Positions 44,341 to 54,470 of a stretch of DNA of 64,000 nt are shown in pieces (positions within the stretch are counted from its first letter, which is position 1; each line of letters opens with the position of its first letter). The notes beneath the pieces were generated by a model that was not told the DNA's origin, did not search any database, and worked only from the letters and a program-made list of their open reading frames with translations. Source of the DNA: DASPGQ01 sp035457705 (GTDB lineage: Bacteria > Acidobacteriota > Vicinamibacteria > Marinacidobacterales > SMYC01). The DNA is taken from contig DATIBD010000015.1 of assembly GCA_035457705.1 (NCBI GenBank), positions 38,899-102,898 on the forward strand, given 5' to 3'. Position numbers and translations under genes: made by a program.

Positions 44341-45888
44341 TCAGAACCGGACGATCGTGGAAACGAGCACCTGATGGCTCGAGAAGTGGGCCTTGCCCCC
44401 CTCTTGCTTGAATGCTCCGAACGTGCCGTCGGTGCCGGGAACGACACCCAAGGGAAGCTCCTGGACTCTCGCGGCGGGCTCACGCTCGCCGAAGGTGTGA
44501 ACGTAAGCGATGTCGAGGGTGAATCGTCTCCAGACGAGCCCGACGCCCGCGCTGAAACCTCGGTTCAGGCTCCGGTTGCTCTGAAAATCTAGGAAGTACT
44601 GTCGATCGAGGAAGAAGCCTCCTCGCAACGGGATGGCGGCGAGCTTCGCGAACGAAGGCTGAATGACGACGAGCTCCGCCCCCAACCGATACTGCCAGGC
44701 GTCGACCTGGTTGGGGGCAGGATAAGACGACTCGATCTGGCTCGAGGTCGACTCCAAATTGCTCGTCGTCGTGGTCGATTCCTCGATGGTCCGCGCCTCC
44801 GACCAGTTGGTCCAGGTGAAGTCCGTCGAGATCGTCGCGACGCTCGCAGGAAGCCAGGCGAAGCCGACGCCCAGGGTCGCGGGCCAGTCGATGTCCCCTT
44901 CGGACGTCGTCGTAGACTCCGAGAACGTAGCTCTCCAGGAAAGAGGCGGCGGCTCGTTCAGGTTGCGCGTCAGCTCGCTGGCCTCGAATCGTTCCTGGAA
45001 GACGCGACGCATATGGAACGGGGTCTTGAACACGACGCCGACGCGCGCCCAGTGAGCGGGGGTTACAATCGCCCCGAGATTGACGCTGAAACCGCTCAAC
45101 GTTTCGGTTCTCTCGAACGTATTGAAGAACCGGGTCTCGGTCTCTTCGGCGTCGTCGTCACGGAAATCCCGACCGCTGCTGAGCTCCGTGGTCGTGTCTA
45201 CGAGACGCGTCGTCGAATCTCCCCGCCACCAGTTGAGCGACGCTCCGACGAGGAGTCTCTCTCCGAAGTCGATCCCGAGCGAGCCGGCGTAAACGTCGAT
45301 GCCTCCCGAGGCCTCGAGAAATGCGGAGCTCTCGAAGGCCGTTTGCTCGCGGCAGTCGATGGCGCAAGCGGTGACGAATACGCTGCGCCCCCCTTCGAAG
45401 TAGGCGTCGAGCGAGGGAATGACCCTCTGGTAGCTGAACTGCGGCACGAGCTTTCGACCTTTGAAGCGGGTTGGCATCGCAAAGCTCACAAAGTCGACCG
45501 TCTTCCCCGACCGCTCCAGTCGGGTCTCACCGGTGTCGCCGAAGAGAGGCTCGGCGCCGAGCACGGGAAGCGCGGCGACGACCCTCGTCGAAGGCTTCGT
45601 AAGGTTTTCGTCCAGGAGGGGTTGCCAGTTGAGGGAAAGCTCGGCTTCCTCCAGAACGCCGAGGCCCGCCGGGTTCCAGGAAGCCGCCGTTCCGTCGTCG
45701 GCGATCGCGATGAAGGAGCCTCCCATCGCGAGGGCCCTTGCTCCCGAGCCGATGCTCGCGCTGAAGAGCGTGAAATCGAGCTTGAGGTCGGAGAGCCGGA
45801 AATCCTGTCCTCCTTGACCGAACGCAGAAGGCGAGACAGAAAGTAGAAGCGACACGCCACAGATTCGGCCGAGCCTCTGCCGTAACAC
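44341..45888 (-). CDS. Outer membrane barrel protein, PorV/FadL-like
   Basis: A 515-residue exported protein, start GTG at 45888 giving a signal peptide with SLLLSVSPSAFGQ. The mature start is characteristic of UPF0164/PorV-like proteins: GSGARALAMGGSFIAIADD and then ASWNPAGL. The rest has alternating strands, and the C-terminus is VLVSTIVRF, a typical last barrel strand. It could be a transporter for hydrophobic compounds (FadL) or a secretion accessory protein (PorV). Convergent to the caspase operon, 17 nt apart. Confidence 0.8.
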   Translation of the reverse strand: MLRQRLGRICGVSLLLSVSPSAFGQGGQDFRLSDLKLDFTLFSASIGSGARALAMGGSFIAIADDGTAASWNPAGLGVLEEAELSLNWQPLLDENLTKPSTRVVAALPVLGAEPLFGDTGETRLERSGKTVDFVSFAMPTRFKGRKLVPQFSYQRVIPSLDAYFEGGRSVFVTACAIDCREQTAFESSAFLEASGGIDVYAGSLGIDFGERLLVGASLNWWRGDSTTRLVDTTTELSSGRDFRDDDAEETETRFFNTFERTETLSGFSVNLGAIVTPAHWARVGVVFKTPFHMRRVFQERFEASELTRNLNEPPPLSWRATFSESTTTSEGDIDWPATLGVGFAWLPASVATISTDFTWTNWSEARTIEESTTTTSNLESTSSQIESSYPAPNQVDAWQYRLGAELVVIQPSFAKLAAIPLRGGFFLDRQYFLDFQSNRSLNRGFSAGVGLVWRRFTLDIAYVHTFGEREPAARVQELPLGVVPGTDGTFGAFKQEGGKAHFSSHQVLVSTIVRF

Positions 45889-46112
45889 AATCGGCTCCGG
45901 CCTATCGCAATCCGTGCGGCGGGTCCGCCGAGGCGAGGGCTCGCTCGGCCAAAAGGCGCACCACGATGATCGAGACCCAGACACGCACGGAGAGATCGAA
46001 GAGAGGCGGGTTCACGAGAATCGACGAAAGCACATTCCCTCCCGGCGCATAGAATCTCCTGGTCGGTATGTGAGTCTACCAGCTTCTGCGCTGGCGAGTC
46101 AGTGGAAGCCTG

Positions 46113-46637
46113 CTATTTCTCCACGATCAGTCGGTAGGTCTCGGCGGTCTCTTGGCCCTGGTCATCCTTGATCACGATCTCGATCTGAAACTTGCCCGAC
46201 GGAACGTCCACCTTGTCGACCGCCAGAGTCGTTCCGCGGACGAACGGCCTGAGCCGATCCGTCAGCGACTTGCTGAACGGGCCTTTCTTGGCACTGATCT
46301 GAAGCGAGCTCATGTCGATGGGCGCTTGGTTCTCCTGGAAATGAACCTCGAGATCCGTCGGCGAATGCGCTTCGATGATGTCGCTTCCCTCGACTCGCTT
46401 TACCTCGGGCGAACGGACGACGATGACCGGCCCGAGCTGTGCCGAACGCGCACGCGGCACGGGATCCCATTTGTTCTCTTCGATTCGGAGCTCACCGGCC
46501 TCCCCTTCTGTGAAGAGCACGACTTCTTCTCGGCCGGCGCCGGAGCCTTGGACCGGGGCGTTGCTCAGCCCCCATACGAGAAAGGATGTACAAGAGCACG
46601 CTAGAGCGCTGACGACCCGGGCTTGCAAGAGACTCAT
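46113..46637 (-). CDS. Exported Ig-like protein of unknown function
   Basis: A 174-residue protein with an N-terminal hydrophobic segment holding two cysteines (VSALACSCTSFLVWG). The rest is beta-rich and ends in a strand pattern of an Ig-like domain (SGKFQIEIVIKDDQGQETAE). No enzyme motif is seen. It lies upstream of the barrel protein on the same strand, separated by 128 nt with no gene. Function unknown. Confidence 0.65.
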   Translation of the reverse strand: MSLLQARVVSALACSCTSFLVWGLSNAPVQGSGAGREEVVLFTEGEAGELRIEENKWDPVPRARSAQLGPVIVVRSPEVKRVEGSDIIEAHSPTDLEVHFQENQAPIDMSSLQISAKKGPFSKSLTDRLRPFVRGTTLAVDKVDVPSGKFQIEIVIKDDQGQETAETYRLIVEK

Positions 46638-46760
46638 CTGAAGATCGCTTCGTATGAACCGACAATAAAAACGTTAGCCCAAGCAGGCGGAAATCACAAT
46701 CATCCCAAGCTGGTCGGTTTGAGGCGGAGCCTCGCTAGCAGGGTAATGAAGCGAGCGCGC

Positions 46761-47402
46761 TCAGTTGACGGCGAAGCAATAGAAAAGACCGTCGCCGCCC
46801 GTTCCCCGCAATGACTCCTGGCTGCATCCTCGCGTGCCGTGAGCCGAGTTCCAGGACGAACCGGCGTCACCCCCACCGACGCGGTCATGATGACCGATCT
46901 GAGCGCTCCCCTCGCCGCTTCCGGTCCAGTTGCCGCAGGTCTTGTCGCCATCGCTCGCGGAGAAAGCCGTGCCGTCCGCCTTCGAGCCCGTCAGGATGTC
47001 GTGCCGGTTCGGAGTGTCGCCCCGCCCGCTGACGACTTCGCCCTTCTCGTTCAGCACGGTCTCCTTGGTCAAATTGTTCTCGCCATGGAGCTCGGCCATA
47101 TTGGCGGCTACTTGAACGCCCTTGGCGTTGTGCCACGGACCGGAGCCGATGCGGTCGCGGGCGTTGACGGCCGCCTGACCCTCCGATGCGGTCGTGCTGA
47201 GATACGCGCGCCACGTGCCGCCCGCGCCCGCCGCTTCGGCGAGCCGCTGGCAATGGGCGTCGGCACCCTCGAGTCCTCCCAGGTCGGCGCCGTTTCCCGG
47301 GCCGACGCTCGTGAGAAAGAAGCTCGTTCGCGAAGACTCTTGCGGGAGCATCGGATAGGCGAGAAGCATGGCGGCGCCCAAGACTCCATTACATTTCCTC
47401 AT
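46761..47402 (-). CDS. Exported lectin-like protein
   Basis: A 213-residue protein with a signal peptide and a domain beginning FFLTSVGPGNGADLGGLEGA and continuing DAHCQRLAEAAG, then WRAYLST, ARDRIGSGPWHN and GKGEVVSGRGD-like and NRHDILTGS segments, ending GGDGLFYCFA. This is the C-type-lectin or endostatin-like fold seen in many exported bacterial proteins annotated as lectins or DUF1554. Ligand unknown. The start overlaps the stop of the TPR gene as ATGA, so the two are coupled. Confidence 0.7.
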   Translation of the reverse strand: MRKCNGVLGAAMLLAYPMLPQESSRTSFFLTSVGPGNGADLGGLEGADAHCQRLAEAAGAGGTWRAYLSTTASEGQAAVNARDRIGSGPWHNAKGVQVAANMAELHGENNLTKETVLNEKGEVVSGRGDTPNRHDILTGSKADGTAFSASDGDKTCGNWTGSGEGSAQIGHHDRVGGGDAGSSWNSAHGTRGCSQESLRGTGGDGLFYCFAVN

Positions 47403-47908
47403 CGAGGGCCTCCTTTTCCTAGGGAAACGCGTCTGATTCGTGGAACGAAGGTCACCCAGAGTCGCCCTCCAACGGTTCGGGCGATCCCAGCGTACTTGTT
47501 GAAGGCATGGCGGCGAGGCAGTGAGCGAAACACGGGCCGAGCGCGAGGAACGAGGTGCTGGAGCTCTCGTCTCAGTTGGGGTTCTCCGGGGTGAGCGGCG
47601 AGCCCACGCCAGAGCGCGTCGATGGCTTCACGGCGCCGCCCATCCACCGAGAGAGCCCGCGCCAAATTGAGGTGCAGCTGGCTCATTCGTTTTCCGTCCA
47701 GGGCGACGGCGCGCCGGCACATCGCCACACCTTCGTCGATAAGCCCCTCCGCGGTCGACGCCAGCAGTCCACAGTACGACAGGTGGAGGGGATCCTCGCT
47801 TCCGTCTTCTACGAGAGAGCGAAGCGTTCGCGCCGCGAGACCGTGCAAACCGGCACGGTAATCATCCATGGCGCTCTCGAAAACGAGCCGTCGGTCGTCC
47901 TGGTTCAT
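47399..47908 (-). CDS. TPR-like protein
   Basis: A 169-residue protein with helix pairs of TPR type (PLHLSYCGLLASTAEGLIDE, MCRRAVALDG, LHLNLARALSVDGRRREAI). The C-terminus is basic. It has no signal peptide, so it is probably cytoplasmic or peripheral. It shares an ATGA overlap with the lectin-like gene downstream, which suggests a common transcript. Its job is not evident. Confidence 0.7.
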   Translation of the reverse strand: MNQDDRRLVFESAMDDYRAGLHGLAARTLRSLVEDGSEDPLHLSYCGLLASTAEGLIDEGVAMCRRAVALDGKRMSQLHLNLARALSVDGRRREAIDALWRGLAAHPGEPQLRRELQHLVPRARPVFRSLPRRHAFNKYAGIARTVGGRLWVTFVPRIRRVSLGKGGPR

Positions 47909-48001
47909 GAAGCGTGATCGGGAAAGCCTAGGCGAAGCGGTGGCGAGGCGTCAACCACGAGGTGACTCGAAGCTCTCTAGCGGGGGGTACAATGAACCCT
48001 C

Positions 48002-48904
48002 TTGGAAAGCGTCTGGAAACGGATACGTTATCTCGCCGCGTGCCACCAGGCCGACAATCGCGAGTTCTATGATGGACGGCTCCGGGTGATGACGGCGCGG
48101 CCGGATACCGAGCGGCGGCGCGGCGTCGAGCTCCGACACGTGAGAGGCAAGCGAAATGCGAGCGGCGTGAACCCCGTGGAAGCCGATGCTGTTCTCGCCG
48201 ACGTTGCGGAGTGGGTGGAGCGCGAAAGGGAGCTTCCCCCCTCGGTCTGCCACTCGATCGGCGTTCTCTCCCCGCTTCGCGATCAAGTCGAGCACCTGTC
48301 GAGGCAGGTCCTGGAGCGGTTCCCTCTGGAGTCCATCGAGAAGCATGACCTCCTCGTCTCGACACCCTATGGATTTCAAGGCGAGGAGCGCGACGTCATG
48401 CTCTTGTCCTTCGCCGTGGACGACGGCACCCATCCGTCGGCTCTTCGTTGTCTCAACCAGCCCGACGTGTTCAACGTCTCCATCACCCGAGCCCGCGCGC
48501 GTCAGATCCTTTTCACCTCGATCGATGCATCGGAAGCTCCGACGGGAAGCCTCCTCGCTCGATATCTCCACGATGTCTCGCAGAACGAGATCGTTGCCAC
48601 GCCCCGGGAAGCAACCACTGATGACACCTTTCTGGCAGACGTGATGGCCCGGCTCGAAAAAACCGGATGCCGGCTCTTCCCTACGTACGCCGTCGCCGGC
48701 ATGGTGGTGGATCTCGTCGTCGAGAGAGTGCGCCCGCTCGGGATCGACCTCATCGGCCACCCGGGCGAGCTCGCCCCGGCGTTCGACCGCGAGCGCGCCC
48801 TCATGCTCCGACGGGCAGGGCTTCCGGTTTTTCCATTGCCGCTCTATGCATGGCGAAAGAATCCGAAGGCCTGCGTCGAAGCCATCCTTTCTCGTTTGGA
48901 CTAA
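48002..48904 (+). pseudogene. C-terminal fragment of a superfamily I helicase with a nuclease-like tail
   Basis: A 300-residue open frame with the helicase C-terminal half: SIGVLSPLRDQVEHLSRQV, DLLVSTPYGFQGEERDVML, VFNVSITRARARQILF. These are motifs V and VI of DNA2/NAM7-like helicases. The Walker A and B motifs of the first half are missing, and the short upstream sequence does not restore them. The tail (TGCRLFPTYAVAGMVVDLVV, IGHPGE) is like the restriction-endonuclease domains found at such ends. A truncated gene cannot unwind DNA, but a nuclease part might be expressed. Most likely a decayed remnant. Confidence 0.65.
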
Positions 48905-48920
48905 CCTAGCTCGGGAGATA

Positions 48921-49908
48921 GATGACGTTAACCAGAATGATTCTTCCAGAGATCGCGGTTCTTTCGTTATTTCTCGCCGCCTGCGGGGCACGCCAGGACA
49001 CAGCGTTTGCCAGGGTCGTGCCCAGCGCCGTCGTCGAAGAACGGGATGGGCCGGGCCAGGCGGAGCTCGATGCCCCGACTCAGGTAGTCGTCCTCGGCAC
49101 GGGGACGCCGGTACCGGATGCGAAACGTGCGGGATTCAGCATCGCCGTGATTCACAAGGGGGAGGCGTACCTGTTCGACGTTGGCGCCGGCTCGATACGC
49201 AACGCCGTCATCGCCCGTTACAAGTACGATATTCCTTCCCTCTATCCGAGCCTCATCTGTTGTGTCTTCGTCACGCACCTGCACAGCGATCACACCGCGG
49301 ACTACCCGGAGCTCGCATCGACGCTCTGGTGGCGCCGGCGAAACGCACTTCGCGCCTGGGGGCCGGAGGGGCTCGAGACGCTTACCGAGGGTATGTATGC
49401 CATGATGGCGCCGGACGCCGCGCTCAGGACGTCCGGAAGTCAGCCAGTGCGAACGGCTGACGCGTACGAGATCCAAGTCACCCAGATCGCCGAAGGCGTC
49501 GTGCTGGAAAAAGACGGCATGCTCGTCGAGGCATTCAGCGTCAATCACGGCGAGGTAAAGCCGGCGTTTGGTTACCGGATTACGACTCACGACAAACGGA
49601 TCGTCATTTCCGGCGATACGGCTTACAGCGAAAAAGTCGCAGAGATGTCACGGGGCGTCGACTTGCTGTTTCACGAGGTCATCAGCGAGGAGGGGCTCTT
49701 ACGGACGTCGGAAAGATTCCAGGCCTATCACCGCGTGTCGCACACCACCGCGAGCGAGCTCGGACGATTGGCAAGCGTTGCCAGGCCAGGCTTGCTGGTC
49801 CTGGTTCACGGTCTTTTTTATGGGGTGCCCGAGCACCGCATCATCGACGAAGTGAAGGCCGAATATGCGGGCAAGGTCGTGCTCGCGAACGACCTCGACC
49901 GGTATTGA
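48921..49908 (+). CDS. MBL-fold metallo-hydrolase lipoprotein
   Basis: A 328-residue protein with a lipoprotein signal (LSLFLAAC). The metallo-beta-lactamase fold has the metal site THLHSDHTADYP, a later SGDTAYS with aspartate, and an end with LVHGLFYG. It resembles the ribonuclease Z/arylsulfatase branch of the superfamily, but the substrate cannot be told. Exported form, so it acts outside the cytoplasm. Its stop codon lies 50 nt before the zwf start. Confidence 0.85.
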
Positions 49909-49958
49909 TAATCATCCGCTCAGCTCATTGGAGGCCAAGCGGTCGAAAGGAAGAAACG

Positions 49959-51407
49959 GTGACCACCACGCTCGTGATTTTCGGTGCTTCGGGAGATTTG
50001 ACGGCCCGCAAGCTCGTTCCCGGTCTGTTCAATCTCCATCAAAAGAAGCGGCTGCCGGACGGTCTCCGAATCGTTGGTTTCGCCCGCCGTGATTACACCG
50101 ACGAGAGTTTCCGCGACCTGATGAACAAGGCCGTGCTGGAGTTCGTGCCGGACCAGTTTGATCCGTCGGCTTGGCACGAGTTTGCGCAGATGCTGTACTA
50201 CTTTCGAGGAAATCTCGATCGTCACGAGGACTTCGCTTCTCTCGGCCGAAGGCTCGCCGAGGCCGAAACCCAGCCGGCGAACCGCCTCTATTACTTCTCG
50301 GTGGCTCCTCACTACTACGAGCCCACGGTCACCCACCTGGGGCAAGCGGGAATGGCGAACGAGGATGGGGGATTCCGTCGGGTCGTGATCGAAAAGCCCT
50401 TCGGAAGCGACCTGGAATCGGCGAGAGAGCTCAATGCGGCCGTCCATGCCGTCTTCGAGGAAAGCCAGATTTATCGAATCGATCACTATCTCGGCAAGGA
50501 GACTGCTCAGAACATTCTCTTCTTTCGCTTCGGAAACACGGTCTTCGAGCCAATCTGGAACCGAAACTATGTCGACCACGTGCAACTGACCGTTGCCGAA
50601 TCGGTGGACGTCGGCCACCGCGCCCGGTTCTACGACGAGACCGGCGTGCTCCGGGACATGTTCCAGAACCACTTGTTGCAGCTCTTGACGCTGGTCGCCA
50701 TGGAGCCTCCGGCGTCATTCGATGCCGATGCGGTCCGCAACGAAAAGTCGAAGGTGTTGTCGGCGATGCGACCGATGGCGCTCGATCGACTCTCTCGCGA
50801 CACCGTTCGGGGACAGTATCGGGGCTATCGCGAAGCGGATGGCGTTTCCGACGGCTCCGACACCGCCACCTACGCCGCGCTGAAGCTCCAGATCGACAAC
50901 TGGCGATGGCAGGGCGTGCCTTTCTATCTGCGATCGGGAAAGGCCCTGAAGAGGAAAGTTTCGGAGATCCTGATCCAGTTTCGGTGTCCGCCCCACATCA
51001 TGTTTCCTTTGCCGCCGGGTTCCCGGATCCGCAACAACTATCTCGCGATATGCGTTCAGCCGGACGAGGGAATGCACCTGCGCTTCGAAGCCAAAGTGCC
51101 CGACACGGTCGCCGAGCTTCGCTCGGTCGACATGGAATTTCACTACGCGGAGGATTTCGAGGGCATTGCCATTCCCGAGGCATACGAGCGACTCCTGCTC
51201 GACGCGCTCCACGGCGATGCGTCGCTCTTCGCTCGGAGCGACGGCATCGAGCTTGCCTGGAAGGTCATCGATCCCATCCTCGATGGCTGGCTTGGCGCGT
51301 CGGCTCCACCGCTCGAGATCTACGAGGGCGGCAGCTGGGGTCCGGAAGGGGCCGACCGCCTTCTTGGACGAGAGGGTCGGAGCTGGCAAAGCGGGTGCGA
51401 GCACTAG
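49959..51407 (+). CDS. zwf: Glucose-6-phosphate 1-dehydrogenase
   Basis: Zwf oxidises glucose 6-phosphate with NAD(P)+ and opens the oxidative pentose phosphate pathway. The N-terminal Rossmann motif is VIFGASGDLTARKLVPGLF. The substrate-binding signature RIDHYLGKE is at residues 173-181, and the active-site and C-terminal sections (FRFGNTVFEPIWNRNYVDHV, YLRSGKALKRK) are intact. The length of 482 residues is normal. GTG at 49959 is used, with AAAGGAAG eight bases before it. No opcA, gnd or pgl gene is nearby. Confidence 0.97.
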   Translation: MTTTLVIFGASGDLTARKLVPGLFNLHQKKRLPDGLRIVGFARRDYTDESFRDLMNKAVLEFVPDQFDPSAWHEFAQMLYYFRGNLDRHEDFASLGRRLAEAETQPANRLYYFSVAPHYYEPTVTHLGQAGMANEDGGFRRVVIEKPFGSDLESARELNAAVHAVFEESQIYRIDHYLGKETAQNILFFRFGNTVFEPIWNRNYVDHVQLTVAESVDVGHRARFYDETGVLRDMFQNHLLQLLTLVAMEPPASFDADAVRNEKSKVLSAMRPMALDRLSRDTVRGQYRGYREADGVSDGSDTATYAALKLQIDNWRWQGVPFYLRSGKALKRKVSEILIQFRCPPHIMFPLPPGSRIRNNYLAICVQPDEGMHLRFEAKVPDTVAELRSVDMEFHYAEDFEGIAIPEAYERLLLDALHGDASLFARSDGIELAWKVIDPILDGWLGASAPPLEIYEGGSWGPEGADRLLGREGRSWQSGCEH

Positions 51408-51530
51408 CCGCTGATGAGAAAATACGAAGGCGTGCGAGTCATCTGCTAGCTCGAGAAAACGACATCGGGTCCGACGCCAGAAGCAGCAACTAATGCGGGT
51501 GCCTGCGCGTCCGGTGCAAGGAGAGAACCT

Positions 51531-52988
51531 ATGGGAAAGTTGAAGTGGATACGAAAGTCGGAGCTCGATCGTCGCCTGGGACGAGACTTGCCGATTCCCA
51601 CCCAAGTCGTCTCGAACGAGGAGTTCCTGCCGCTTCTGCAGACGCCGAAGCAGCGGGCGTTCGAGCACCGCATCCAAGGGCTGAGTGGAGTCACGGCAAA
51701 AAAACTCGGCATCGACCGCCGGGCGTTTCTCCGCACGGCCGGTGGTATGGCGACGGCTTTCGCGGCCATGAACGAAGTCTTCGGGCCGTTCTTCACCGTG
51801 CATGCTTCGGAGCTCACCGAGCCTGGCGCGATTCAGGAAACGCGTGAGGAATACTTCGTTTTCGACGTCCAGACGCATCACGTGACGACGGACCGCTACC
51901 AAATCGGTGACGTGAGCGTTCTCGACTTTCGTCGCCTGGGCGCTCAGATGAATCCCGCTCTCGGCGAGCGGGACCCGAAACCTGAGGACGTCTATTTCGA
52001 GAACTACATCAAGGAGATCTTTCTCGACAGCGAGACCGATGTCGCGGTCATCAGCGGTGTTCCATCGCTCACGAGCGAGACCAACATCCTGCCAGCCGAT
52101 CAGATGGTCCGCTCCCGGGACTGGATCAACCGCATCGCCCGATCTCAGCGCATGGTGAGCCACGGACTTCTCGCTCCGGATATGGGGACGGAGAACCGCG
52201 AGCGGATGCAGGCGCAGGTGGAAGAGCTCAAGATCGACGCCTGGAAGGCCTACACGGGCCTGGGTCTCGGCAGCAATCCCGAAGGTTGGTGGGTGGATGA
52301 CGAGGCCGTCGCCTACCCGGCACTCGAGTACTCGCAAGCACTCGGAGTCAAGAACGTGTGCATCCACAAAGGACTCGCCCTCGGTCTGTTCAACGAGGCG
52401 CACTGCCATCCCCGGGACATCGTGAAGGCCTCCAAAGACTTTCCCGAGATGAACTTCTTGATCTACCACTCCGGTTTCAAGGCCCTTGAAGAGGCCGTGC
52501 CGGTAGCCGAGGCCGAGTTTCGCGGCAACGCCTACGTTCCTTGGGTCAGCGACCTCTGCCAGTGGCGTAAGGACAACCCCCACATGACGAACGTTTATAT
52601 GGAGCTCGGCAGCACGTTTGCCTTGATGGTAATCACGCATCCGATGCTCTGTTGCCACGTCCTGGGGATGATGATCGATGCTTTCGGAGCCGACCACGTA
52701 CTGTGGGGCACCGACTCGATCTGGTGGGGGTCACCGCAGTGGCAGATCGACGCCCTGCGTCGGCTGGTGATGCCGGAATCACTGATGCAGCGATTCGGCT
52801 ACGCGCCGTTGACGACGGAGGTGAAGCGGCAAATCTTCGGGCTCAATGCAGCCCGAATCTACGGCGTCGACCCCGAGGCCAAGCGAAACCCTATCCCCGG
52901 CGACTACATCGACCAGCTAAGGGAGCTCAACCGTCAGGCAGGCGGCTCGCTTCCGAGCAACACCCAGTACGGCTGGATTCTGGAGTAA
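51531..52988 (+). CDS. Amidohydrolase-2 family protein with a twin-arginine-like signal
   Basis: A 485-residue protein. The N-terminus has an unusually long cytoplasmic-looking stretch before a Tat-like motif DRRAFLRTAGGMATAFAAM at about residue 62. The amidohydrolase_2 (PF04909) domain shows FDVQTHHVT, then LIYHSGFKALEE and LWGTDSIWWGSPQWQ, which carry histidines and the metal-binding aspartate. Such enzymes decarboxylate or hydrolyse aromatic or cyclic compounds; the substrate is unknown. It stands after zwf with a 123-nt gap in which nothing is recognised. Confidence 0.87.
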   Translation: MGKLKWIRKSELDRRLGRDLPIPTQVVSNEEFLPLLQTPKQRAFEHRIQGLSGVTAKKLGIDRRAFLRTAGGMATAFAAMNEVFGPFFTVHASELTEPGAIQETREEYFVFDVQTHHVTTDRYQIGDVSVLDFRRLGAQMNPALGERDPKPEDVYFENYIKEIFLDSETDVAVISGVPSLTSETNILPADQMVRSRDWINRIARSQRMVSHGLLAPDMGTENRERMQAQVEELKIDAWKAYTGLGLGSNPEGWWVDDEAVAYPALEYSQALGVKNVCIHKGLALGLFNEAHCHPRDIVKASKDFPEMNFLIYHSGFKALEEAVPVAEAEFRGNAYVPWVSDLCQWRKDNPHMTNVYMELGSTFALMVITHPMLCCHVLGMMIDAFGADHVLWGTDSIWWGSPQWQIDALRRLVMPESLMQRFGYAPLTTEVKRQIFGLNAARIYGVDPEAKRNPIPGDYIDQLRELNRQAGGSLPSNTQYGWILE

Positions 52989-53039
52989 GCGGCCGCGGTT
53001 GCCGCCGAATATGAGGATCACTGCATTGCGGGGGCGTGA

Positions 53040-54401
53040 CCGCCAATCTCATTCGTGGCGAAGCGCGACCGATCGGATCGACCTGGGCGGCTCGCCGTGC
53101 GGGCACGTAGCGAGCTAGCAGGGCCACCACGCCAACAGGAGGGGAGCCGCCACGAACGTCAGGGGGTCGCGCTCGCCGACGGCAAAGAGGAGGCTCGACA
53201 AGAGCCGGGATAGCGTTGCGGCAAGAGCCAGACCGAGCACCATCCCGAGGAGCACGAGAGCGGCACCTTGACGCGCCACGAGCCAGGGGATTTTTCTCTG
53301 GGACGCGCCAAGGGCCATCCGAATCCCGATCTCCTGGGTTCTCTGTCCCACCGAATAGAACGCCATAGATTCCGATCGCCGCCATCGTCAGGGCCACGGC
53401 GGCAAACGCCGAAAGGAGGAGCGTATTGAACCGTGGTCGAGCGACGTTCTCCGACACGAGGTCGTTCATCGTCCGAACGTTGTACACCGGTTGCGACCGA
53501 TCGATCCGGGCCACCGCCTCCCCGACGGAGCGAGCGATCGCATCCGTGTCACCCGTCGACCGCAGGACGATCGTCATTTCTCGCCAGGGACGCTGGGCAT
53601 ACGGCAGGTAGTACATGGGTCGCATGGGCTCGGAGAGGCCCTGGTGTCGGATGTCGCCCACGACCCCTACCACTGCCTTCCATGGCTCATCGTCTTCGAG
53701 TCTCAACCTCTTCCCGAGGGGACTCGCATCGCCCCATTATTTTCTGGCGAGAGACTCGCTCACGATGACGACCGGAGGGCCGTCGCGCGTTTCGAAGCCG
53801 GTGAAGGTCTCCCCCTGGAGCAGGGGGATTCGCAGCGTCTCGAAATAGCGTCCGGCGACGAGGCGCATCTCGTCGAAGACGTTGAAGCCGCTTGGTGGGT
53901 CGAAGCCTTCCACCTCGACGGATTGGTCGTTGCTCCAGCCGCTCAACCGAGGGTTCGAGATCGCGCCGGCCGCGACGACGCCGGGCAGACTCCGCATGGC
54001 CCCGACGAGCTCGCCGAAAGCGCCGGGACGCCGAAAAGAGGCAAGAACTGCCCCGTGGCATCTCAAATCAACACTCTCTCCGGGTCGCCGTCACCGACGG
54101 AGAGGTTCGAGCTCCGGCCCCGATAGATGGCGATGTGGCGGAAGACCTGATTCTGGTCGAGATAGTCGAAATATTCTGGCTCGCTGATCGATCCGCGAGG
54201 ATAGTCGTCCCAGTAAGTCCAGAACCGTACGAGTTGGTCCGGCTCATCATACGGAAGCGCCTCCAGGAGCACGCTCCGAACCACCGTGAAGATCGCGGTG
54301 CTCGCGCCGATTCCCAGCGCCAGGGTCAAGACGGCCACCACGGTGAAACCCGAGCTCCAACTGAGGGATCGCACTGCCAGCTTCAATTCCTTCCCGATCA
54401 T
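53040..54401 (-). pseudogene. Decayed MacB-like permease (ADOP type)
   Basis: The pieces of an 800-residue permease are spread over three frames. The start (SSGFTVVAVLTLALGIGAST, AIF) runs to a stop at 54063. The next part (LPGVVAAGAISNPRLSGWSN, GRYFETLRIPLLQG) is in another frame, then WKAVVGVVGDIRHQGL, and the final three-helix block (RTQEIGIRMALGASQRK, LLSSLLFAVGERDPLTFVAA) in a third. A large part of the first core domain is missing between 54063 and 54050, so a deletion and several indels are involved. An intact paralogue lies at 6059-8488. Confidence 0.85.
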
Positions 54402-54470
54402 CGACGAAACACTCCTCGGGAGATTGGACGGAATTTGCGGACCGTGGGTCGTGCTGGAGTTTTCAGCCCG

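Noticed and set aside
50715..52697. A 660-codon minus-strand frame opposite zwf and the amidohydrolase
   Set aside because: It spans two real genes and their gap; no real gene would do so.
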